This document shows, one piece after another, positions 26,135 to 34,372 of a stretch of DNA of 64,000 nt. The position numbers were made by a program, and so were the translations under genes. This stretch comes from Eubacterium sp. AF36-5BH (GTDB taxonomy: Bacteria; Bacillota; Clostridia; Lachnospirales; Lachnospiraceae): positions 1 through 64,000 of the forward strand of contig NZ_QTVG01000009.1 of assembly GCF_003460505.1 (NCBI RefSeq), given 5' to 3'. The notes beneath the pieces are model-generated. The model was given only the letters and a program-made list of their open reading frames with translations. It was not told the origin of the DNA and ran no database searches. How positions within the stretch are numbered: the first letter of the stretch is position 1; each line of letters opens with the position of its first letter.

Positions 26135-26779
26135 TCACATAGTATTTGTATTGTCAAAGGCTTTTTTTAATTTTTCTAAAGCTTTTTTCTCAATTCTACT
26201 TACATAGCTTCTGGATATCCCCATTTCTTCTCCTACTTTTCTCTGGGTTACAGGTGCTTCTCCATTTAAGCCGTATCTTTTATTAATTATTTCTCTCTCC
26301 CTTTGATTTAAATTTTTCTCCACATACTGTCTAACCCGTACTATATCCTCGGCTTTTTCTATTGCGTCTAACGCCCCTGGTTCATCCATTTCAACCACAT
26401 CCAGCAAATTAATGGTATTGCCCTCTTTATCCATTCCTATTGGCTCATTTAAGGAAACTTCCCTGCTTTTCTTTTTCTCTCCACGAAGCATCATTAAAAG
26501 TTCGTTTTCAATGCATTTTGCAGCATAGGTTGCAAGACGGCTTCCTTTTCCTGCATTAAAAGTATTAACCGCCTTTATCAACCCGATTATGCCAATGGAA
26601 ATTAAGTCGTCATTATCTCTATTTTCACTACTATATTTTTTGGCAATATGAGCAACCAGCCTTAGGTTCCGTTCAATTAGTATGTCTTTAGCTTCTTTAT
26701 CTCCCTTTTCAAGTTTTTCTATCCACACTCTCTCTTCCGCAGGTGTCAAAGGCTCTAAAAAAGTCTTCACACATTTCAC
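26135..26779 (-). CDS. sigK: RNA polymerase sporulation sigma factor SigK
   Basis: A 214-residue sigma-70 family factor of the SigK group. Region 2 is NLRLVAHIAKKY with the -10 recognition and melting segments (DLISIGIIGLIKAV), and region 4 ends in the helix-turn-helix TQRKVGEEMGISRSYVSRIE. In spore formers SigK runs the late mother-cell programme. The gene is uninterrupted, so no skin element is present here. There is no obvious long pro-sequence: it begins KCVKTFLEPLTPAEE, the typical short N-terminus of clostridial SigK. Presence alone does not prove that the organism sporulates. Confidence 0.93.
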   Translation of the reverse strand: MKCVKTFLEPLTPAEERVWIEKLEKGDKEAKDILIERNLRLVAHIAKKYSSENRDNDDLISIGIIGLIKAVNTFNAGKGSRLATYAAKCIENELLMMLRGEKKKSREVSLNEPIGMDKEGNTINLLDVVEMDEPGALDAIEKAEDIVRVRQYVEKNLNQREREIINKRYGLNGEAPVTQRKVGEEMGISRSYVSRIEKKALEKLKKAFDNTNTM

Positions 26780-26868
26780 CTCGCGACATACTTAATTATA
26801 TTTTATGATAGGCTACAGTTTCTCGTGCATGTCTAGAAATGTTTAGTTATTTTTTCAATGTCATCGCT

Positions 26869-26910
26869 AGGGCATCCTTTTAACTCTTGCCGCTTGCTTT
26901 TGGATGCCCT
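26869..26910. other. Hairpin upstream of sigK
   Basis: AGGGCATCC at 26869-26877 pairs perfectly with GGATGCCCT at 26902-26910 around a 24-base loop. On the plus strand it is followed by a T-rich tail, but no plus-strand gene precedes it. It shares its arm sequence with the terminator 40 bases away, so alternative pairing is possible. Confidence 0.5.
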
Positions 26911-26951
26911 TTCTTGTTTTGACTTCATACAACTTTCCTCTAACACACAAA

Positions 26952-26995
26952 AAGGGCATCCAAACAACATATAAAAATGCCATTTGGTTGCCCTT
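26952..26995 (-). terminator. Terminator after the U32 peptidase-family gene
   Basis: A 13-bp stem with one mismatch (26952-26964 with 26983-26995) is followed on the minus strand by TTTTGTG. It closes the ireB-to-U32 block. Confidence 0.8.
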
Positions 26996-27005
26996 GCTAT
27001 TCTTT

Positions 27006-28232
27006 CTACTGTTCTTTAACTCTCAAGATATCTCCCTTACTTAATTCGATTCCAAGGTTAATCTTAAGTTTCTGTTTTGGATGTGGACAGCTTTCCATTT
27101 CGTTGCCTTCTTCGTCCTTAATTGAAACAACTTCCACTTCTATATCGTTTCCGTCAGCTTTCATTACTTCAATTTTCTGTCCCTGATAGAATTTGTTTTT
27201 CTGCTCAAGGCTGTATTCCATTTTGCCAACTTGGTCGCCTACAATTCCTAAGTACACGTAATCTCTTTCGTATACATTGCAATCGTATATCTGTGTAGTT
27301 TCATCAGGTTTTCCAAAGAAAAATCCTGTTGTGTACTGTCTGTATGTGCACTGTGAAATAAATGTTCTATACTTTGGCAAATTCATTTCGTACTTTTTAG
27401 GATCTTCTAAATAATCGTCAATTGCCATTCTGTATGTTCTTGCAACTGTGGCAACGTACAAGGCTGTTTTCATTCTGCCTTCGATTTTAAAACTGTCAAT
27501 TCCTGCATCAATTAATTCAGGTATATGTTCTATCATGCACAAGTCTTTTGAATTGAAAATATAAGTTCCTCTTTCATTTTCTTCAATTGGCATATACTGT
27601 CCCGGGCGGTTCTCTTCCATTACCGCATATTTCCAACGGCATGGGTGAGTACAGGCACCTTTGTTGGCATCTCGTCCTGCCATAAAACTGCTAAGAAGAC
27701 ATCTTCCTGAATATGAAATACACATTGCTCCATGAACAAAAGTTTCTATCTCCATGTCATCAGGTATATGTTCCCTGATTTCTTTTATTTCTTTAATCGA
27801 AAGTTCTCTGGCTGACACAACTCTTTTTGCGCCAAGGTTCCACCAGAAATTGTAAGTACCGTAATTAGTATTGTTTGCCTGTGTACTAATATGAAGTTCC
27901 ATTTCAGGCAATATTTCTTTTGCAATTGTAAAAATTGCAGGATCAGCAATAATTAGTGCATCGGGATTTACTTTCTTTAAGTCATTGAAATATGCCTTAA
28001 CAGGTTCTAAATCTGCATTATGGGCTAAAATATTAGCTGTAACGTACACTTTCACTCCATGTTTGTGAGCGAAATTCACACCTTCTGCCATTTCTTCTAA
28101 TGTGAAATTCTTTGCTTTGGCTCTTAGTCCAAAAACTTCACCACCAATATACACAGCATCTGCACCATATCTTACTGCTGTTTTTAAAACTTCCAAACTA
28201 CTTGCTGGAACTAATAATTCAGGTTTTCTCAT
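27006..28232 (-). CDS. U32 peptidase-family protein (TrhP/YrrO-like tRNA hydroxylation)
   Basis: A 408-residue U32 family member starting MRKPELLVPASSLEVLKTAV, with the family signature EIETFVHGAMCISYSGRC and a Cys-containing region before ACTHPCRW. Family relatives YrrO/YrrN in Bacillus and YegQ in E. coli are needed to make 5-hydroxyuridine at the wobble position of tRNA. The neighbour upstream is the YrrM-type methyltransferase that methylates that product, so the same job is very likely here. There is no signal peptide; it acts in the cytoplasm. A C-terminal beta domain (VEVVSIKDEEGN) is present. Confidence 0.88.
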   Translation of the reverse strand: MRKPELLVPASSLEVLKTAVRYGADAVYIGGEVFGLRAKAKNFTLEEMAEGVNFAHKHGVKVYVTANILAHNADLEPVKAYFNDLKKVNPDALIIADPAIFTIAKEILPEMELHISTQANNTNYGTYNFWWNLGAKRVVSARELSIKEIKEIREHIPDDMEIETFVHGAMCISYSGRCLLSSFMAGRDANKGACTHPCRWKYAVMEENRPGQYMPIEENERGTYIFNSKDLCMIEHIPELIDAGIDSFKIEGRMKTALYVATVARTYRMAIDDYLEDPKKYEMNLPKYRTFISQCTYRQYTTGFFFGKPDETTQIYDCNVYERDYVYLGIVGDQVGKMEYSLEQKNKFYQGQKIEVMKADGNDIEVEVVSIKDEEGNEMESCPHPKQKLKINLGIELSKGDILRVKEQ

Positions 28233-28295
28233 TTTATTTTACCTGGCAACTACTTTTTGGCACATTTTAGCACCAAATCGTGCAAGCCTTCCTTT

Positions 28296-28940
28296 CTATT
28301 TTTTTACTGACATTGTGATTCCATCACCAATCGGCACAATTGATGTTTCAAGCTGTGGATGATTTTTCACCACTTCCAAATATTCTCTCATTCGTTTATG
28401 AATGGTTCTGTCACGTCTTCTTACAACGTACTTTGACTGAATCAGGTCTCCTTCCTGTAAAACATTATCCGTAATTAAAACTCCATCTTTTTTCATTAAA
28501 CGCAAAACTTCCGGAAGGAAATGAATATATTGTGCCTTTGCCGCATCCATAAAAACAAAGTCAAACCGGTTGCTTTCAAGAGTTGGCATTATTTCCATCG
28601 CATCGCCTTCAAGTAACTTTATCACATTTTCCCTGCCGGCTTTTTTTATATTTTCTTTTGCAATTGGAATTCTCTTATCGTAATTCTCAATTGTTATAAT
28701 TTGTCCCTTTTCATCAATATATTCACTCATTAAAATGGCTGAGTACCCTACTGCAGTACCCAGCTCTAATATTCTCATCGGCTTCTTTATTGACAGCATA
28801 ACCCTAAGAAAACTTTCCATTTCCTTTCTAATAATCGGCACGCCATCCTTCCTTGCCTCTTTTTCTATTTCCTCTAAAACAGGAGAATTTTCTTTTTCTA
28901 AAGAGTTAATATACGATACGATTCTTTCTTCTACTATCAT
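28296..28940 (-). CDS. trmR: tRNA 5-hydroxyuridine methyltransferase (TrmR/YrrM)
   Basis: A 214-residue class I O-methyltransferase. The SAM site is ILELGTAVGYSAI, the acidic residue after strand 2 lies in ITIENYDK, and the metal-ligand region is FVFMDAAKAQY and ITDNVLQEG. In Bacillus the orthologue YrrM turns 5-hydroxyuridine at tRNA position 34 into 5-methoxyuridine. The gene order ireB-ruvX-DUF1292-mltG-trmR-U32 matches that chromosome. The ATG at 28940 has AGGA 8 bases ahead; an earlier TTG would include the ribosome site itself and is rejected. Confidence 0.88.
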   Translation of the reverse strand: MIVEERIVSYINSLEKENSPVLEEIEKEARKDGVPIIRKEMESFLRVMLSIKKPMRILELGTAVGYSAILMSEYIDEKGQIITIENYDKRIPIAKENIKKAGRENVIKLLEGDAMEIMPTLESNRFDFVFMDAAKAQYIHFLPEVLRLMKKDGVLITDNVLQEGDLIQSKYVVRRRDRTIHKRMREYLEVVKNHPQLETSIVPIGDGITMSVKK

Positions 28941-29029
28941 ATTATTTTCCTTTTTTAGACTCAATTACAATTTAAACCATTTAAATCGTTTTCTAATACA
29001 CTTAAATATCCTATAAAAATCTACCAACT

Positions 29030-29449
29030 TTATTTAGATGATTTAGATTTTGCCTTAGTCTTTGTTGACTTTGTACTCTTTGTTTTCTCCGGTCCTTCTT
29101 TAATCTTGTTAAAAACTTCCTCTGCATTCTGAGATGTGTTAAATGTATACTGACCGGCTTTTATGCTTTTAGTATTATATACATACGCCTGCACTCTGAA
29201 AACCGTAGTGTCACTTATTATACCGTACTCTTCAAGAGTATTCGCCAACTCTTTTATGGTTGTTCCTTTTTTGATAGTAACAGTCATGTCTGTTCCCGGC
29301 TTTGCTTCAACTCCTGCTGAGTAAAATATTTTTGTTCCAAAATTGTAAGCTGCTGTTGCACAAACAATGATAATAACAGCCATTATTATATACTTGCACA
29401 CTTTTATTGAAACATTAGCAAATCCTTTTGATGTTTTACTATTACTCAT
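29030..29449 (-). CDS. Short membrane-anchored MltG/YceG-like protein without catalytic domain
   Basis: A 139-residue protein with an N-terminal membrane segment (about residues 18-38) and an extracellular LysM-like domain with IKKGTTIKELANTLEEYGII and VQAYVYNTKSIKAGQY, as in the first part of the endolytic transglycosylase MltG. It then ends in a Lys/Ser/Thr-rich tail where MltG would continue for about 200 more residues with its catalytic Glu. It occupies the position of yrrL (mltG) in Bacillus. The full enzyme is not in this window. It is probably a genuine reduced form, since no frameshift or remnant follows. Confidence 0.8.
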   Translation of the reverse strand: MSNSKTSKGFANVSIKVCKYIIMAVIIIVCATAAYNFGTKIFYSAGVEAKPGTDMTVTIKKGTTIKELANTLEEYGIISDTTVFRVQAYVYNTKSIKAGQYTFNTSQNAEEVFNKIKEGPEKTKSTKSTKTKAKSKSSK

Positions 29450-29461
29450 ACAAACTCCTAA

Positions 29462-31123
29462 CTATTCCACTTCCATAATTATTGGTAAAATCATTGGACT
29501 TCTCTTCATAGTCTTCCATAAATATTCGCCAAGACTATCTTTTACCACCATTTTGATTTTGCCCCAATCAACATTTTTGCTTTCCAAACAGTCAAGTAAA
29601 GCTTCTGTAACTACTTCTTTGGCATTTTCAATTAAATTCTCAGATTCTCTTACATATACAAAACCTCTTGTTACAATGTCAGGTCCTGCCAAAATCTGAT
29701 TTGTGTATTTTTCTAAAGTTAATACAACTATAATAATTCCATTTTCAGCTAAGTTCTGTCTGTCTCTTAAAACAATGTTTCCAACATCACCAACGCCAAG
29801 TCCGTCTACTAAAACTGAACCTGCAGGGACTTTTCCTTCAACCTTAGCAGATTCCTTGTTTAACGCAAGAACGTCACCTGATTCCATAATGAAAATATTT
29901 TCTTTTGGAATGCCCATGTTCTCTGCTAATCTTCCATGTTCTTTTAAATGCTGATATTCACCATGAACTGGAATTGAATATTTTGGCTTAACTAAAGCAT
30001 ACATAAGCTTAATTTCTTCCTGACATGCATGTCCTGATACGTGAGTATCCTGGAATATTACTTCTGCCCCCTGCTGATACAACTCGTTTATTACCTTTGT
30101 AACCGCTTTTTCATTTCCCGGTATAGGTGTTGAACTAAATACGATTGTATCGCTAGGCTTAATGTGTACTTTTCTATGAAGAGATGCTGCCATACGTGAC
30201 AAGGCTGCCATTGATTCACCCTGACTACCTGTAGTAATAAGAACTAACTGGTTGTCTGTATAACTATCCATTTCTTCTATGCTGATTAATGTATTTTCAG
30301 GAATTTTCAAGTAACCCATTTCTCTTGCAACAGAAATAATGTTTACCATACTTCTTCCTTCAACAATAACTTTTCTTTTATATTTACATGCAGTGTTGAT
30401 AATCTGTTGAACTCTGTCAACGTTTGATGCAAATGTTGCGATGATAATTCTACCATCGGTATGCTCAGAAAATATATGATCGAATGTTTTTCCTACTGTT
30501 CTTTCAGAAGGTGTAAATCCCGGTCTTAACGCATTTGTACTATCGCACATAAGAGCAAGTACACCTTTTTTCCCAAGTTCACTAAATCTAGCCAAATTAA
30601 TTGCATCACCGAAAACAGGTGTGTAATCAACCTTAAAATCTCCTGTATGCACAATAATGCCTTCAGGAGTGTGGATTGCAAGTGCTGCTGCATCTGCAAT
30701 ACTATGATTTGTTCTAATAAATTCTATTCTAAAATCACCTAAGTGAATACTCTGTCCGAACTTAACAACTTTACGCTTAACAGCCTTTAATAATTCATGC
30801 TCTTTAAGCTTTCCTTCAATAATACCCATTGTAAGCTTTGTTGCGTAAACAGGTACATTTATTTCTTTTAAAACGTATGGTAATGCACCAATATGATCTT
30901 CGTGACCATGAGTGATTACAAAACCTTTTACCTTCTTAATGTTTTCCTTTAAAAATGTAATATCAGGAATTACACAGTCAATTCCTAACATATCATCAGA
31001 TGGGAATGATAAGCCACAATCAACTACAATGATGCCGTCATTGTATTCGAATGCTGTCATGTTCATTCCGATTTCCTCTAAACCACCTAGAGGAATTATT
31101 TTAATCTTCGAATTGTCGCTCAT
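29462..31123 (-). CDS. rnj: Ribonuclease J
   Basis: A 553-residue metallo-beta-lactamase/beta-CASP ribonuclease that matures and degrades mRNA and rRNA as 5' exonuclease and endonuclease. The metal motif is GHEDHIGALPYV, and further ligands are HTGDFKVD and the C-terminal HVSGHACQEE. The start at 31123 reads MSDNSKIKIIPLGGLEEIGMN, typical of the family. The position between the DUF1292 gene and the MltG-like gene is a Lachnospiraceae variation on the Bacillus order. Confidence 0.95.
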   Translation of the reverse strand: MSDNSKIKIIPLGGLEEIGMNMTAFEYNDGIIVVDCGLSFPSDDMLGIDCVIPDITFLKENIKKVKGFVITHGHEDHIGALPYVLKEINVPVYATKLTMGIIEGKLKEHELLKAVKRKVVKFGQSIHLGDFRIEFIRTNHSIADAAALAIHTPEGIIVHTGDFKVDYTPVFGDAINLARFSELGKKGVLALMCDSTNALRPGFTPSERTVGKTFDHIFSEHTDGRIIIATFASNVDRVQQIINTACKYKRKVIVEGRSMVNIISVAREMGYLKIPENTLISIEEMDSYTDNQLVLITTGSQGESMAALSRMAASLHRKVHIKPSDTIVFSSTPIPGNEKAVTKVINELYQQGAEVIFQDTHVSGHACQEEIKLMYALVKPKYSIPVHGEYQHLKEHGRLAENMGIPKENIFIMESGDVLALNKESAKVEGKVPAGSVLVDGLGVGDVGNIVLRDRQNLAENGIIIVVLTLEKYTNQILAGPDIVTRGFVYVRESENLIENAKEVVTEALLDCLESKNVDWGKIKMVVKDSLGEYLWKTMKRSPMILPIIMEVE

Positions 31124-31203
31124 TATTTAACAAAATCCTCCTCTTTTCACAATAAAAAGGTCTATAAAAGACCTTTCATACTAACGCCCGAAATTTCAGA
31201 CAA

Positions 31204-31476
31204 CTAATCTTCTGTAGTAATATCGATATCTTCAAGTAACTCTGAAAATACTCTGCCAATGTAGTCCACCTCTGACTCATCATCTACTATTTCATATACA
31301 GCTTCTTCATCTTCGTCATTAGATATATCTTTCAAAATGTATGCTTCTGCTTCTTCGCTGTCACCTTCATCATCTGTTACAAGAAGGTAATTAACATTGT
31401 TAATTCTTGTTTCTTCAATAACATACATTTCAATTTCATTTCCGTCTTCGTCTACAAAAATAATCTTTTCTTCCAT
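31204..31476 (-). CDS. DUF1292 family protein (YrzB-like)
   Basis: A 90-residue acidic protein with the pattern of DUF1292: IIFVDEDGNEIEMYVIEE followed by NYLLVTDDE and an acidic C-terminus. Function unknown. It follows ruvX and ireB as in Bacillus (yrzL-yrrK-yrzB), so the assignment rests on both sequence and synteny. Confidence 0.85.
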   Translation of the reverse strand: MEEKIIFVDEDGNEIEMYVIEETRINNVNYLLVTDDEGDSEEAEAYILKDISNDEDEEAVYEIVDDESEVDYIGRVFSELLEDIDITTED

Positions 31477-31541
31477 TAAAAAACCTCTTACTTTACATAT
31501 TTTTCTAATTCTTACTTGTGCGTTATTTTTAGTTATTTGTC

Positions 31542-31955
31542 CTATCTATTAAGATAATCCTCAAGTATGACCTTTGCGGCAACCATATCCACGTAATCAT
31601 ATCTCTCTTCTTTTTTGATTCCCATTAAATCCATTATTTCGTATGCTTCAACAGTAGTTAATCTTTCATCCTGAAATATAATTTCCTTGCCTATTCTTCT
31701 CTCAAGCATTGAAGCAAATTCTTTTGTTTTCTCAACTCTTTCCCCTTCACTGCCATCTAACATTATAGGATAGCCCAAAATTATTTTCTCAATATTATAT
31801 TCTTCAATTATTTTTTCTATCCTGGCTAATGTTTTTCTCAATTTGTTTGGGGATGTTCTTCTTACAATTTCTAAACCTGTAGCCGTAAGTCCTAATTCAT
31901 CAGACACTGCTACCCCTACAGTTTTAGAGCCAAAATCCAAACCTAATAATCTCAT
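31542..31955 (-). CDS. ruvX: RuvX/YqgF putative pre-16S rRNA nuclease
   Basis: A 137-residue RNase H-like protein starting MRLLGLDFGSKTVGVAVSDE, with GYPIMLDGSEG and ERLTTVEAYEI as the later active-site motifs. The family was first called a Holliday junction resolvase and has been shown in E. coli to process the 5' end of 16S rRNA. It lies between ireB and the DUF1292 gene. Spacing to ireB is 238 bases, wider than usual, and holds no gene that I can see. Confidence 0.92.
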   Translation of the reverse strand: MRLLGLDFGSKTVGVAVSDELGLTATGLEIVRRTSPNKLRKTLARIEKIIEEYNIEKIILGYPIMLDGSEGERVEKTKEFASMLERRIGKEIIFQDERLTTVEAYEIMDLMGIKKEERYDYVDMVAAKVILEDYLNR

Positions 31956-32193
31956 TATTTTGCCTTTCCAATACTAATTGCCATTAATACTTCTATTTGC
32001 ATTTAAGTCCTTTAATTATTCATTAAATTATTCAACTTCGGCAAAAATACATAATTATCCAATCCTTTGTCCAAAGGGCATAAACGTCCTGTAGAATAAA
32101 GAATGTCCTTTGAAAATCTACGACATTCTGCGCTCCAATAACAAAGGCTAGCACTCACCTTCTCTACAGAGCATTTCAAATCCGATATTCTAA

Positions 32194-32454
32194 TTATTTT
32201 AACTTGTTGTTAATGTAATACTTCACAGCTTCTTCAATTAACTCATCACGTTCAACCTTCATAATAAGGCTTCTTGCATTCTTATGACTTGTAATGTAAG
32301 TTGGATCACCAGACATAATATATCCTACAATCTGGTTTACAGGATTGTATCCCTTTTCTGCAAGTGCTTCATATACCTGCTCGAAAATTTCCTCTACTCC
32401 TAATTTCTGTTCCTGTCCTACTTTAAAAAACTGTGTGTGTTCTAAATTGTTCAT
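32194..32454 (-). CDS. ireB: IreB family regulatory phosphoprotein (UPF0297)
   Basis: An 86-residue protein with the UPF0297 pattern: [27 protein letters not shown] at the start, and [21 protein letters not shown] in the middle. In Enterococcus IreB is phosphorylated by the Ser/Thr kinase IreK and affects cephalosporin resistance. The kinase is not in this window. Confidence 0.93.
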   Translation of the reverse strand: MNNLEHTQFFKVGQEQKLGVEEIFEQVYEALAEKGYNPVNQIVGYIMSGDPTYITSHKNARSLIMKVERDELIEEAVKYYINNKLK

Positions 32455-32512
32455 CTTCTCACGTCCTTTTTATGCCATTGTTGGCAGTATATTTATAAGT
32501 TTAATATAAAAA

Positions 32513-33808
32513 CTATCTAGTGGCAAGCACTATTTCGTCATTTAGGAAGTCTTGCACAATAACTTCATAAATTTCGCCTGAAAAATCGTCATTAGTTTCT
32601 ACAGCTACCTCTATATAATTTTTAGTATGGCCTAACATATAGTTTTTTCCATTAATTTTTTTGCTTTCTTCAAACAAAACTTCAATCTTTTTATTAATAT
32701 AATTCTGTCTGTAAGCTTTCATTAACTCTTCACCTTGCTTAATTAAAACTTCACTTCTCTTTGTTTTAATCTGCTCGTCAACCTGATTTTCCATCACTGC
32801 TGCTCTTGTGCCGTTACGCTTTGAATATTTAAAAACATGTATCTGTGAAAATCCAATCTTCTTAGTAAATTCAACTGTTGTTTCGAAATCCTCTTCAGTT
32901 TCTCCCGGAAATCCAACAATAATATCTGTTGTAATAGCAGGATTTTCATATATGCTTCTTAACATCTCACATTTCTCAAAATACTCTTTTGTTGTGTAAT
33001 GTCTATTCATTGCCTTAAGCACGTTGTCGCAACCGCTCTGCATTGACAAATGAAAATGTGGGCACATCTTCTTAACATGTTTTAATCTTGCCACAAATTC
33101 TTCTGTTATAATTTCAGGATCAACTGAGCCAAGTCTGATTCGCTCAATTCCTTCAATTGAATCTGCCATTTCTATAACATCAATTAATGTTTTATCTTCG
33201 TCTTTGTAGAAGCCAAGATTGATTCCTGTAAGAACAACCTCGTGAAATCCTTTTTCAGATAATCTGACAATTTCTTCTTTGATGTTTTCCAACTTACGGC
33301 TTCTGATTCTGCCTCTTGCATAAGGTATAATGCAATATGAGCAAAAATTGTTACATCCATCCTGAATCTTTATGTGTGCTCTGGTATGTTCTGTAACTGT
33401 AGCAACTTCAAAATCTTCGTATTCATCTGTATTATTTATATCAATAACAAATGATTTTTCTTTATCTTCAAAATATTCTTTTAAAATATTTACAATATCT
33501 TTTTTCTTGTTATTTCCAACAACAATATCAATTGCCAAATCTTCTTTTATTTTCTCTGTTGCTGTTTGAACATAACATCCTGTTGCCACAACAACCCCTT
33601 CCGGATTTTTCTTTTTCGCCTTGTGAAGCATTTGTCTTGATTTTCTGTCAGCCATGTTTGTTACGGAACATGTATTTACAATATATACATCCGCCTTATC
33701 TGTAAACGGAACTATTTCATATCCATTGTTTTCAAGCAATTGTTTCATTGCTTCTGTTTCGTAGGAATTAACCTTACAGCCTAAATTGTGTAGTGCAACT
33801 TTAAGCAT
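32513..33808 (-). CDS. mtaB: tRNA t6A37 methylthiotransferase MtaB
   Basis: A 431-residue radical SAM enzyme that adds a methylthio group to t6A at tRNA position 37. The N-terminal UPF0004 domain has its three cysteines in NLGCKVNSYE, NTCSVTNMA and ATGCYVQ. The radical SAM motif is CNNFCSYC, and a TRAM domain ends the protein. The start at 33808 with MLKVALHNLGCKVNS fits the MtaB subgroup and not MiaB or RimO. It is the first gene of the run into ireB. Confidence 0.95.
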   Translation of the reverse strand: MLKVALHNLGCKVNSYETEAMKQLLENNGYEIVPFTDKADVYIVNTCSVTNMADRKSRQMLHKAKKKNPEGVVVATGCYVQTATEKIKEDLAIDIVVGNNKKKDIVNILKEYFEDKEKSFVIDINNTDEYEDFEVATVTEHTRAHIKIQDGCNNFCSYCIIPYARGRIRSRKLENIKEEIVRLSEKGFHEVVLTGINLGFYKDEDKTLIDVIEMADSIEGIERIRLGSVDPEIITEEFVARLKHVKKMCPHFHLSMQSGCDNVLKAMNRHYTTKEYFEKCEMLRSIYENPAITTDIIVGFPGETEEDFETTVEFTKKIGFSQIHVFKYSKRNGTRAAVMENQVDEQIKTKRSEVLIKQGEELMKAYRQNYINKKIEVLFEESKKINGKNYMLGHTKNYIEVAVETNDDFSGEIYEVIVQDFLNDEIVLATR

Positions 33809-33868
33809 TTATTTCTCCTTTATAGCAAATTTACTAATTTTTTTAATAATTTTTATTATTTGTTGTAA

Positions 33869-33897
33869 TTGAACATTCACATAATACGTGGTATTAT
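33869..33897 (+). promoter_or_regulatory. Promoter of the HPr-like gene
   Basis: TTGAAC at 33869-33874 and TATTAT at 33892-33897 with a 17-base spacer, 38 bases ahead of the plus-strand ATG at 33936. GAGGTG supplies the ribosome site. Confidence 0.75.
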
Positions 33898-33935
33898 GTA
33901 GGCATAAGAAATTGAGAGAGTGAGGTGTTTGAAAA

Positions 33936-34163
33936 ATGAAAACAGTAACAATCAATCTAGGTTCAATAGACAAAGTAAAATCTTTTGTAAATGATATTAC
34001 AAAATTTGATAGTGACTTTGATTTAGTTTCAGGTCGTTATGTTATTGATGCCAAATCAATTATGGGAATCTTTAGTTTAGACCTTTCAAAACCAATAGAT
34101 TTAAATATACATAGCGAAACAGATCTTGATGAAATTTTAAGCGTTTTAGAAAAATATAAATAA
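33936..34163 (+). CDS. HPr-like protein lacking the phosphorylatable histidine
   Basis: A 75-residue protein of HPr size and fold. It has a SIMGIFSLDL segment that matches the Ser46 region, and a terminal helix of the right length. The usual HARPA/HLRPA motif with His15 is replaced by SIDKVKS, so it cannot carry PTS phosphate in the normal way. It is alone on the plus strand with its own promoter and terminator. It might be a regulatory relative such as a Crh-like protein, although here both the His and the surrounding motif are lost. Role unknown. Confidence 0.8.
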   Translation: MKTVTINLGSIDKVKSFVNDITKFDSDFDLVSGRYVIDAKSIMGIFSLDLSKPIDLNIHSETDLDEILSVLEKYK

Positions 34164-34178
34164 GTAATTTCTTATGTA

Positions 34179-34206
34179 GGCCGGCTTTTCAGCCGGCTAT
34201 TTTTTA
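34179..34206 (+). terminator. Terminator of the HPr-like gene
   Basis: GCCGGC at 34180-34185 pairs with GCCGGC at 34192-34197 around TTTTCA, followed by a run of Ts. A clear rho-independent terminator. Confidence 0.9.
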
Positions 34207-34372
34207 TGTAATAAGAAATTCTTCTGGAATTTCTATTACATAAAAAACCTTCTTAGAAACTTCTATTAACATCCTCTCTCGAAAAAACTGTTCTTATTAA
34301 CATTTCTCCACTTTAAACTAACACTTTTATCATGTCACTTATCTGTTTATTTTAAATCGATTTCTTTTAACC

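Noticed and set aside
26135..26779. skin-type element disrupting sigK
   Set aside because: The sigK frame is intact from the N-terminus through the final helix-turn-helix.
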